Origin: JBKPHS01 sp046729975
Lineage (GTDB): Bacteria > Actinomycetota > Thermoleophilia > Solirubrobacterales > Thermoleophilaceae
NCBI GenBank assembly: GCA_046729975.1
Contig: JBKPHS010000061.1
Coordinates: forward strand, 1 to 22,711
Reading direction: 5' to 3'
DNA length: 22,711 bases
Made by a program: the position numbers and the translations under genes. Positions 16,631 through 22,711 of this stretch are shown piece by piece (positions within the stretch are counted from its first letter, which is position 1; every line of letters begins with the position of its first letter). The notes beneath the pieces are model-generated. The model searched no databases. It saw only the letters and a list, made by a program, of their open reading frames with translations, and was not told where the DNA came from.

Positions 16631-17368
16631 TTAGCCCACGCGCGCGTATACCTCGTCGAGCAGCGCGTCTGGGTCGGCGAGGTCGAAGTTCTCCGCCAGG
16701 TAGCGCGCCGTCTCGTCACGGGACGTGCCGTTCAGCGCCATGTTGAGGGCGACCACGCGGGCGGCCTCGGTGCCGTCACCCGCGGCCGCTGGCGCAGGAG
16801 TGGGCTCGATGGGCAGCCCCGCGTCGGCCAGCGCCGCGGCCGCCTCCGCCTCCTCCTCGGATCCAGGCTCAGGCTCAGCCGGCGGCTCCGGTTCGGCCGG
16901 CGGCTCCGGCTCGGCCGGCGGCCCCGCCGGCGCGCTCGCCTGCACGAGCGTCGCGCGCGTGGCCTCGAGCTCGGACTCGAGTGAGGCCGCACCGGCGCGG
17001 AGCATCTCGAGCAGCCGGTCGACCTCGCCCTCGACCTCCGCGGCGCGCTCGAGCAGGCGCGCCTTGGCCTGCTCGACGAGCTCGAGCCGGCGCTCGGCCT
17101 CTGCCGTCGCCTCGTCGCGCGTCGTGTTGGCGTCCTTCTCGGCCCGCGCCGCGATTTCGGCGGCGCTTCGCTCGGCGGCCTCGACGATCGTCCTCACCTG
17201 GTCCGCGGCCGCGCCTGCAAGCCGAGCCGCGTCCGGCCCCGGTCCGCGCTTCAGCTCCTCGACCGCGTCAGCCAGCCGCCGCAGGTGGGAGTCGACCGCC
17301 TCGCGGTCGTACCCCTTCCGCGTGGCCGGAAAGTCCGCGCGCTGGATGGAGTCCCGATCGAGCTGCAT
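16631..17368 (-). CDS. DivIVA-domain protein with Pro/Glu repeat linker
   Basis: A 245-residue protein. Residues 5-40 match the DivIVA N-terminal membrane-curvature domain (IQRADFPATRKGYDREAVDSHL). A long coiled coil follows (about 50-142, rich in Ala, Glu and Arg). Then come three exact hexapeptide repeats PPAEPE (150-167), an acidic/alanine stretch and a compact C-terminal helical segment VVALNMALNGTSRDETARYL to VYARVG (205-245). DivIVA proteins mark poles and septa and guide wall growth in actinobacteria, but this one is a short divergent paralogue and its role is unknown. Start ATG 17368. It follows the rsbU-like gene after 55 nt containing a 12-bp inverted repeat. Confidence 0.85.
   Translation of the reverse strand: MQLDRDSIQRADFPATRKGYDREAVDSHLRRLADAVEELKRGPGPDAARLAGAAADQVRTIVEAAERSAAEIAARAEKDANTTRDEATAEAERRLELVEQAKARLLERAAEVEGEVDRLLEMLRAGAASLESELEATRATLVQASAPAGPPAEPEPPAEPEPPAEPEPGSEEEAEAAAALADAGLPIEPTPAPAAAGDGTEAARVVALNMALNGTSRDETARYLAENFDLADPDALLDEVYARVG
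16866..16919 (-). repeat. Three 18-bp tandem repeats inside the DivIVA-family gene
   Basis: Three units (16866-16883, 16884-16901, 16902-16919) each encode one PPAEPE hexapeptide. The second and third units differ at one base, and the first at a few more. The repeat probably expands and contracts, changing the length of the flexible linker. Confidence 0.85.
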
Positions 17369-17376
17369 CCAATTCC

Positions 17377-17382
17377 AGACTA
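17377..17382 (-). promoter_or_regulatory. Candidate -10 element of the DivIVA-family gene
   Basis: Minus-strand TAGTCT followed by GGAATTGG (8 nt) and the ATG at 17368, close to the spacing seen at uvrA. The first three bases of the hexamer are also the end of the downstream arm of the inverted repeat at 17380-17427, so a protein bound there would cover the promoter. Confidence 0.35.
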
Positions 17383-17427
17383 GTACAGGCGTCCTCGATT
17401 CCAGCCGGTTTCGGTCGCCTGTACTAG
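17380..17427. repeat. Perfect 12-bp inverted repeat between the rsbU-like gene and divIVA
   Basis: CTAGTACAGGCG (17380-17391) and CGCCTGTACTAG (17416-17427) are exact reverse complements, 24 nt apart. One arm contains the TAG stop of the rsbU-like gene and the other touches the divIVA -10-like hexamer. It could fold as an RNA hairpin with a 24-base loop, or be a two-site operator. There is no T-run, so a standard terminator is unlikely. Confidence 0.7.
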
Positions 17428-19373
17428 CGGTCGATCTCGAACCACACGCGCGTACTGCCGTCGCCGTCCACGCCCCAGCGATCGGCCAGCCGGTCGACGA
17501 GGTAGAGGCCCCACCCGGTGGTCCTCTGCGGGTGCGGGGCCGGATGGCCGGGCTCGAACGGAGGGCCAGGATTGACGACCTCGGCCCGGACCCCGCCGGA
17601 CGTCGCGTCCACGTGGAGCTTGACCGTGTCCTCGGGCTCGAGGCCGGCGTGCCGGAGGCTGTTGGTCACGAGCTCGTTGACCAGCAGCCGGACGCACTCG
17701 AACAGCCCGCGGCCGAGGTCGACGGCAAGGGGCTCGAGAGAGCGCCGCGCCGCCGCTGCGGCGCCCGCGCTTGCGGTGAGGCTGACGTCAACCGTGGGCG
17801 GCGCGGCGACGGCGGCCGTGTCGGCCGGTGTTCCGATCGACAGGGAGAGGATCGCGATGTCGTCCCGTGGCACACCATCGCGACCGCCCAGCGCGATCTC
17901 CTCCACGCAGCGGGCGACGCTCGACGAGTCGCGGCTGCCGCAGTTCCGGATCGCGTCCGCGAGCTCGCGGGCGCCGATCATCCGCTGCGGCGCCTGCGCC
18001 TCGGTCACGCCGTCGGTGTAGAAGACGACGTTGTCGCCCTCGCGCAAATCCACCACCTCGTCGACGAGGATCGGGTCTGGCATCACCCCGAGCACCGTTC
18101 CGGTGCGGCCGATCTGCTCGGCGCTGCCGTCGGCGTGGATCAGCAGGGGCAGCGGGTGCCCACCGCTCGCGACCTCGAGGCGCGGCGCGCCCTCCACGAC
18201 CGAAAGCCGGGCGAAGGTCACCGTGCAGAAGCGGTCTTCGGGCGCCTGACGGAGCAGGGCCTCGTTCAGCAGCGCGAGCATCCGGCTCGGGCGGTTCTCG
18301 TGGAGCGCCGTGGCGCGCAGCGTGTAGCGCGCCAGCGCGGTCACGCCCGCGGCCGCCGCGCCCTTGCCGCAGACGTCGCCGATCACGACCGCCCAGCTCG
18401 CGCTGCCCGTCTCGAACAGGTCGTAGAAGTCGCCCCCGATCTCGTTGCCCTCACCGAGCGGCCGGAAGCGCGCCGCCGCCTCCACGCCCGGGATCTCCGG
18501 CAGGTTCGGCGGGAGCAGGCTGTGCTGGAGCGTCTCGGCAATCGCGTGCTCGTGCTCGTACAGGCGTGCGTTCTCGATCGCCACCGCCGCCATCTGCGCG
18601 AGCTGAATCAGCATCGCCTCGTCGTTCTCGCTGAAGTCGCCCTCGTACTTGTCCGAGAGCTGGATCAGGCCCAGCTCCTTGCCGGCGCTGTCGATCAGCG
18701 GCGCGGCGAGCCAGCCCCGCAGCGGCAGCTCGCCCTCGCCGGCGCCCGCCGCGGCCGCGCGTGACCTGAGCTCAGCCTCAGTCAGCCGAACAGCCTTTCC
18801 GGCCCCCCGGAGGAGCTCGTACAGACCGGCGCGATCGTCGAGCGCATCGCCATCTCCCCGCGTCGCGTACTTCGGGGAGACCGAGACCTCGTCGAGCGCC
18901 TCGCCGCCGTCGCCCGGCGCTACGGTCACCGCCGACTGGTGCGCGCCGATGATCTCGCGGGCTCCCTCCGTGATCAGGTGGAGCCTCTGGTGCAGCGCGA
19001 GGGTCGAGTTGACGGCGAGCGACGCGTCGGCGAGTCCCCGCAACTGTGCCGAGTGTTCCTGCTCGAGCCGGACGGTCTCCTGGGCCTCGCGAAAGCCGCG
19101 CTGGGTCATCTCGAACGTCGACAGGCTCTCCATGAAGAAGTCGGCGGCGGCATGGGCCAGCCGTTCCGTCTCCTCGGGAGTCGAGGCGCCCTCGAGCGCC
19201 TCGCCCAGGCACGCGTGATGAACGCTCGCAATGTCGAGCACGCTCAGGCCGTCGCTCACGGCTCGGCGCCCGAGCTCGTAGGCGCGCTCGAGCCCGATCT
19301 CCCCCGCGCGGGCGATGTAGGCCCGGAAGGTCGAGGCGTAGTCCGCTCGGAACTGCTCGAGGGCGTCGCTCAT
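17424..19373 (-). CDS. rsbU: RsbU-like phosphatase: RsbT-binding, GAF, PP2C (SpoIIE) and RsbW-like ATPase domains
   Basis: A 649-residue output protein of the stressosome cascade. Domains in order: an RsbU N-terminal four-helix region (about 5-85), the site where RsbT docks and activates; a GAF sensor (about 110-272); a PP2C/SpoIIE phosphatase (about 295-515) with metal motifs GGDFYDLF (313-320), GDVCGKG (332-338), YTDGVTEA (452-459) and DDIAILSL (504-511); an Ala-rich linker; and an RsbW/anti-sigma-type histidine-kinase-like ATPase (about 540-649) with N-box NELVTNSLRH (566-575) and G2 box GWGLYLVD (620-627). The G1 box reads VVNPGPPF with Asn where Asp is usual. In Bacillus RsbU dephosphorylates RsbV. 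Overlaps rsbX by ATGA. Confidence 0.93.
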   Translation of the reverse strand: MSDALEQFRADYASTFRAYIARAGEIGLERAYELGRRAVSDGLSVLDIASVHHACLGEALEGASTPEETERLAHAAADFFMESLSTFEMTQRGFREAQETVRLEQEHSAQLRGLADASLAVNSTLALHQRLHLITEGAREIIGAHQSAVTVAPGDGGEALDEVSVSPKYATRGDGDALDDRAGLYELLRGAGKAVRLTEAELRSRAAAAGAGEGELPLRGWLAAPLIDSAGKELGLIQLSDKYEGDFSENDEAMLIQLAQMAAVAIENARLYEHEHAIAETLQHSLLPPNLPEIPGVEAAARFRPLGEGNEIGGDFYDLFETGSASWAVVIGDVCGKGAAAAGVTALARYTLRATALHENRPSRMLALLNEALLRQAPEDRFCTVTFARLSVVEGAPRLEVASGGHPLPLLIHADGSAEQIGRTGTVLGVMPDPILVDEVVDLREGDNVVFYTDGVTEAQAPQRMIGARELADAIRNCGSRDSSSVARCVEEIALGGRDGVPRDDIAILSLSIGTPADTAAVAAPPTVDVSLTASAGAAAAARRSLEPLAVDLGRGLFECVRLLVNELVTNSLRHAGLEPEDTVKLHVDATSGGVRAEVVNPGPPFEPGHPAPHPQRTTGWGLYLVDRLADRWGVDGDGSTRVWFEIDR

Positions 19374-19990
19374 ACGGCCGGGTCGAAGCGGGCGACCAGC
19401 ACCAGCGCGTCGTCGCTCTCCTTGCCGTGGCGCGAGAGCACGCGGTCCGCCAGCTGCTTCGGATCGTCGACCGTGTTCAGCTCGGCGCGGAAGCCGCTGC
19501 CGATGCCGTCGGTGGCGAGCACGAGCACGTCACCGGGGTCGAGCGCAAGCTCGGTCGGCCGCAGCTTCGGAAGCTGGTGACCGACGACCCCGCCGAGCAT
19601 CAATAGCGACTCGCTCCCCGGCCTGTTCCCAGCGTCCGCGTGCAGCACCACGCCGTCGATGTTGCCGATGGCCGCCCACGACAGGCGGCGATCCGCCACG
19701 TCGATCGAGGCGAGGCTCATCACCACGCCGCGCGTACGGGCGAGCGCCCGGTGACAGCGGGCGAAGCAGGAGTCGAGGTCGCGCCCGGAGTACGAGCCGA
19801 GCGCCCCGATCGCCAGCCGCGCGGCGTGCGCGGCCTCAGGCCCGTGGCCGAGCCCGTCCACGACCCCGAGGAGCACCTCGTCGCCCTCCTGGCGAACGTA
19901 GTGGAGGTCGCCGGACTCTGTCTCTCCGGGGAGCGCCAGGGCGGCCACGGCCCAGTCCAGCGGCGGCTTCGCCGGCGGCTCCTCAGACAT
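19370..19990 (-). CDS. rsbX: RsbX-like PP2C (SpoIIE) phosphatase
   Basis: A 206-residue stand-alone SpoIIE-type phosphatase, the size of Bacillus RsbX, which removes phosphate from RsbS and RsbR to reset the stressosome. Seen: GVVDGLGHGPEA (42-53) with the metal Asp at 45, SWAAIGNIDGVVL (104-115), LATDGIGSGF (158-167) and SDDALVLVARF (192-202). No sensor domain is attached. It overlaps rsbT by 8 nt and the rsbU-like gene by 4, placing it between the RST genes and the output phosphatase; in Bacillus subtilis rsbX comes last, after sigB. Confidence 0.9.
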   Translation of the reverse strand: MSEEPPAKPPLDWAVAALALPGETESGDLHYVRQEGDEVLLGVVDGLGHGPEAAHAARLAIGALGSYSGRDLDSCFARCHRALARTRGVVMSLASIDVADRRLSWAAIGNIDGVVLHADAGNRPGSESLLMLGGVVGHQLPKLRPTELALDPGDVLVLATDGIGSGFRAELNTVDDPKQLADRVLSRHGKESDDALVLVARFDPAV

Positions 19991-20390
19991 CGGGCGCCCA
20001 CTTCCTCATGGTCACCGTCGTTCCCTTGCTGACCTCCGAATCGATATGAAACTCGTCCATGAGCCGCCGCGCACCGGGCAGCCCCAGCCCCAGCCCGTTG
20101 CCGGTCGAGTAGGCGTCGCGCATCGCCAGGTCCACGTCGGCGATCCCGGGCCCGGAGTCGCGCGCGACCACCTGGATCCCGGTCTGTCCGTCGTCGCGCA
20201 GCTGCCTCATGATGATCTCGCCGTGGTCCGCGTACACGACGATGTTGCGAGCCACCTCCGAGATCGCGGTGACGATCAGCGTCAGGTCGGTGGTGGAGAA
20301 TCCGAGCCCGGCGGCAAGCTCGCGACCCCGCTGTCGCGCCTCGACCACGTCGGCGTCCGAGCTGACGGAGACGCGTACCTCATCGCTCAC
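19983..20390 (-). CDS. rsbT: Serine/threonine kinase RsbT (stressosome switch)
   Basis: A 135-residue GHKL kinase. On stress it phosphorylates RsbS and RsbR, leaves the stressosome and activates RsbU. ATP-site motifs are complete: N-box SEVARNI (44-50), G1 DSGPGI (78-83) and G2 GNGLGLGLPGARRLMDEFHI (97-116). Start GTG 20390 overlaps the rsbS end by 11 nt, with AAGGAG about 10 nt upstream. The intact DSGPGI box contrasts with the altered G1 box in the neighbouring RsbU-like protein. Confidence 0.96.
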   Translation of the reverse strand: MSDEVRVSVSSDADVVEARQRGRELAAGLGFSTTDLTLIVTAISEVARNIVVYADHGEIIMRQLRDDGQTGIQVVARDSGPGIADVDLAMRDAYSTGNGLGLGLPGARRLMDEFHIDSEVSKGTTVTMRKWAPDV

Positions 20391-20754
20391 CGTCTGCGGG
20401 CTCCTTCATCCAGGAGTCGAGGAACGCCAGGCCCTCCTCGAGGTCGAGCGCCGTTTGCACGTCCTCCAGCGTCATGCCGAGCTGCACCATCGCGAACGCG
20501 ACCTCGGGCTGGATGCCCACTATGACCGTCTGCGCCCCGCGCAGCCTCGTCATGCGGGCGATCTCGCGAAGGGCGCGCGAGGCGAACGAGTCCATCACGT
20601 CCAGCGAGGTGACGTCGACGATGATCCCGCGCGAGCGGAAGGCGCCGACCTGCTCCACCAGGTCGTCCTGAAGCCGCAGGACCTCGCTGTCGCTCAGCGC
20701 CGCCTGGATCTGGGCGATCAGGAAGGGCCCTTGCTTGAGGATCGGGACTGCCAT
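20380..20754 (-). CDS. rsbS: Stressosome scaffold STAS protein RsbS
   Basis: A 124-residue single STAS domain. RsbS forms the core of the stressosome and holds RsbT until its conserved serine is phosphorylated. The site is clear: VMDSFASR, with S56 right after D55, matching Ser59 of the Bacillus protein. IIVDVTSLDVMDSF forms the strand and loop before it, and VIVGIQPEVAFAMVQLG the next strand and helix. Start ATG 20754 has AGGGGAG seven bases upstream. It follows rsbR after 19 nt. Confidence 0.96.
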   Translation of the reverse strand: MAVPILKQGPFLIAQIQAALSDSEVLRLQDDLVEQVGAFRSRGIIVDVTSLDVMDSFASRALREIARMTRLRGAQTVIVGIQPEVAFAMVQLGMTLEDVQTALDLEEGLAFLDSWMKEPADGER

Positions 20755-20773
20755 CGGCTAGCTCCCCTGTTCC

Positions 20774-21661
20774 CTACCGCATCTCGACGGCTTCTTCCTC
20801 ACCCTTCGTGACCTCGTAGCCGAGCAGCCGCTCGGCCTCCTCGATGCCGCCCTGCAGGTCGCCGACCGCGTTGACCTTGCTCAGGTCCACGCCGATCGTG
20901 ACGAGGGTTTGCGCGATCTCCGACGAGAGCCCCGTGATGATCACGCTCGCACCCATCAGCCTCGAGGCTTCGACGGTCTGGACGAGGTTGTTCGCGACGG
21001 TCGAGTCGATCGTCGGGACGCCAGTGATGTCGATTACGACAACCTTCGCGCGGTTGGTGCGGATGCCGCGCAGGAGCTGCTCGGTGACCTGGCGCGCGCG
21101 CTGGGAGTCGAGCACCCCGATGATCGGGAGGATCAGCAGCCGCTCGCGCACCTGGAGCACCGGTGTCGAGAGCTCGCGGATCGCCTCCTGCTGCTGGCGG
21201 ATGATGCGCTCGCGCTCCTGTACGAAGCTGACCGCCACGGTGTTGGCGATCCGGTTGGCGGCCGGCTCGTAGGCGTCGAGGACGCGGTTCAGCAGGTCGA
21301 AGTCGGCCTGGTACTTCTCGAACAGCGAGCGCGCGAGCACGTCGCGCAGCAGCAGCACGATGCCGACGACCTCGTCCGTCTCCACCCCGCGCGGGATGAT
21401 CCGCTCGGAGAGGTTGCGTGCGTAGTCCTGGAGCGCTTCGACGCTGCCGGTCTCGAGCACCTCCACGTAGCTGTCGTACACCGTCGTGGCCTCGGAGAAG
21501 ATCTCCTCCTGGCTCATCGCCGTAAGCAGTTCGGCCTCGCCGATTCGCCGCGCCCACTCCTCGCGCAGCTGGGTCCGGTTCTGTCGCAGGTGCGCGACGA
21601 GCTCGCGCAGCAGGTCGGCGCTCGATTCGGGCGCCCCGTTCTTCCCGCCCTTTTGTGCCAT
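20774..21661 (-). CDS. rsbR: Stressosome co-antagonist and sensor RsbR
   Basis: A 295-residue protein with an N-terminal helical sensor domain (about 15-150, RsbRD-like rather than haem-globin by sequence feel), a linker helix QERERIIRQQQEAIRELSTP, and a C-terminal STAS domain (about 167-285). T166 in ELSTPV aligns with Thr171 of Bacillus RsbRA. The second phosphosite, Thr205 there, falls on S220 in TIDSTVANN here. The signal it senses is unknown. Start ATG 21661 has a strong GGGGGAG upstream. First gene of the stressosome operon, 81 nt after uvrB; I saw no clear promoter in that gap and no LexA box. Confidence 0.94.
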   Translation of the reverse strand: MAQKGGKNGAPESSADLLRELVAHLRQNRTQLREEWARRIGEAELLTAMSQEEIFSEATTVYDSYVEVLETGSVEALQDYARNLSERIIPRGVETDEVVGIVLLLRDVLARSLFEKYQADFDLLNRVLDAYEPAANRIANTVAVSFVQERERIIRQQQEAIRELSTPVLQVRERLLILPIIGVLDSQRARQVTEQLLRGIRTNRAKVVVIDITGVPTIDSTVANNLVQTVEASRLMGASVIITGLSSEIAQTLVTIGVDLSKVNAVGDLQGGIEEAERLLGYEVTKGEEEAVEMR

Positions 21662-21742
21662 CCGCTCCCCCAGGAGTCCGTTAGAGGTCAGTGAGTCCGG
21701 GCGGCACAGTATCGAGCGACCGGCTCCGAGGCTAGGGCGGGG

Positions 21743-22711
21743 TCAGGATCCGGCCTGCGCCTCGGTCTCGTCGAGCTCTCGACGGAGCGCCTTGATCTCG
21801 TCGCGCAGCTTGGCCGCGTACTCGAAGCGGAGCTCGTCGGCGGCGAGCAGCATCTCCTCCTCGAGCTCGACGATCGTCCGGGCGATCTCCTCGGGCGACA
21901 TCGCCTCCTCGGTCTTGGAGCGGGTCCGCCGGCCGCGCGTGGGCACCTTCGACTCGATCGCGAGGAAGTCCGTGATGTCGGAGATGCCCTTCTGGACGGT
22001 CTCCGGCGTGATCCCGCGCTCCTCGTTGTAGGCGACCTGGATCGCGCGGCGGCGGTCGGTCTCCTCGATCGCCCTGCGCATGGCCGCGGATTCCTTGTCC
22101 GCGTACATGATCACGCGGCCCCGAACGTTCCGCGCCGCGCGCCCGATCGTCTGGATCAGGGAGGTCTCTCCGCGCAGGAAGCCCTCCTTGTCCGCGTCGA
22201 TGATCGCCACGAGCGAGACCTCGGGCAGGTCGAGGCCCTCGCGCAGCAGGTTGACGCCGACGAGCACGTCGAACTCGCCGAGCCGCAGGTCGCGGATGAT
22301 CTGGATCCGCTCGAGCGTGTCGATCTCGGAGTGCAGGTAGCGGACCCGGAAGCCGTACTCCATCAGGTAGTCGGTCAGGTCCTCGGCCATCTTCTTGGTG
22401 AGAGTCGTCACGAGCGTGCGCTCGCCGGCCTCCGCGCGTCCCTTGACCTCGTTCATCAGGTCGTCGATCTGGTTCTTGGTCTCGCGCACCTCCACCTCCG
22501 GGTCGACGATCCCGGTGGGCCGGACGATCTGCTCGACCACGCGCGAGGAGTGGTTCACCTCGAACTCGCCCGGCGTCGCCGAGACCATCACGATCTGGCG
22601 CGTGCGGGTCAGGAACTCGTCGAACGTCTGTGGACGGTTGTCGAGCGCGCTCGGCAGCCGGAAGCCGTAGTCCACGAGCGTCTGCTTGCGCGAGCGGTCG
22701 CCCTCGTACAT
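21743..22711 (-). CDS. uvrB: Excinuclease ABC subunit B, C-terminal part (cut by window edge)
   Basis: The C-terminal 322 residues of UvrB, the helicase-like subunit that UvrA loads on damaged DNA and that recruits UvrC. Seen: MYEGDRSRKQTLVDYGFRLP at the edge (internal to the protein), helicase motifs VSATPGEFE, TLVTTLTKKMAEDLTDYL, LVGVNLLREGLDLPEVSLVAI and QTIGRAARN, then a C-terminal UVR motif (about 280-312, EEEMLLAADELRFEYAAKLRDEI) that pairs with UvrC. About half the protein, with the Walker A site and the start, lies outside, so its promoter and any LexA box cannot be judged. Confidence 0.98.
   Translation of the reverse strand: MYEGDRSRKQTLVDYGFRLPSALDNRPQTFDEFLTRTRQIVMVSATPGEFEVNHSSRVVEQIVRPTGIVDPEVEVRETKNQIDDLMNEVKGRAEAGERTLVTTLTKKMAEDLTDYLMEYGFRVRYLHSEIDTLERIQIIRDLRLGEFDVLVGVNLLREGLDLPEVSLVAIIDADKEGFLRGETSLIQTIGRAARNVRGRVIMYADKESAAMRRAIEETDRRRAIQVAYNEERGITPETVQKGISDITDFLAIESKVPTRGRRTRSKTEEAMSPEEIARTIVELEEEMLLAADELRFEYAAKLRDEIKALRRELDETEAQAGS

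Noticed and set aside
16725..18764. 679-codon plus-strand open frame with Ser/Ala-rich and Arg-rich parts
   Set aside because: Mirror image of the DivIVA-family and RsbU-like genes, including the 18-bp repeat read as a Gly-Ser repeat.
21662..21742. LexA box or stress-sigma promoter upstream of rsbR
   Set aside because: No CGAAC-N4-GTTCG and no GTTT/GGGTAT pair at proper spacing in this 81-nt gap.

Overview
The window is a dense, very GC-rich bacterial chromosome segment with no mobile elements, RNA genes or CRISPR. The high GC, GTG and TTG starts, GTGA/ATGA/TTGA stop-start overlaps, Rex, family 4 uracil-DNA glycosylase, a DUF2520 gene leading panCDB, and a stressosome module suggest a deep-branching actinobacterium, perhaps Thermoleophilia (Solirubrobacterales or Gaiellales). 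That placement rests on gene content alone.

Left block, minus strand (1-7718). A tight ten-gene run reads from udg down to mtnP: udg, tsaE, tsaB, rimI, tsaD, a glutaredoxin-like gene, rex, a GCS2 carboxylate-amine ligase, a DUF1844 gene and mtnP. Six of nine junctions overlap by four bases and the others are 1, 3 and 11 nt. It joins t6A tRNA modification, redox sensing, thiol-type chemistry and methylthioadenosine salvage. A membrane pyrophosphatase gene follows after 54 nt and is cut by the window edge.

Middle block, plus strand (7828-11192). A pantothenate operon diverges from udg: a DUF2520/PanG-like reductase, panC, panD, panB and a YjbQ-family gene, all joined by 4-nt overlaps. A small pair of mutually exclusive hairpins covers the panC/panD junction.

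Right block, minus strand (11195-22711). Reading in the direction of transcription (right to left): the C-terminal part of uvrB; a stressosome cascade rsbR, rsbS, rsbT, an RsbX-like phosphatase gene and a large RsbU-like protein carrying RsbT-binding, GAF, PP2C and RsbW-like ATPase domains; a DivIVA-family gene; a CPA1 sodium/proton antiporter; uvrA; and a hexapeptide-repeat acyltransferase. No sigma factor or RsbV homologue is present. A perfect LexA-type box (CGAAC-N4-GTTCG) lies upstream of uvrA.

Most notable: the stressosome module with its fused phosphatase/kinase output, the SOS box paired with a leaderless-looking uvrA promoter, the same promoter geometry before udg, the antiporter gene and divIVA, a C-terminal sliding-clamp motif on the uracil-DNA glycosylase, and a 12-bp perfect inverted repeat between the rsbU-like gene and divIVA.
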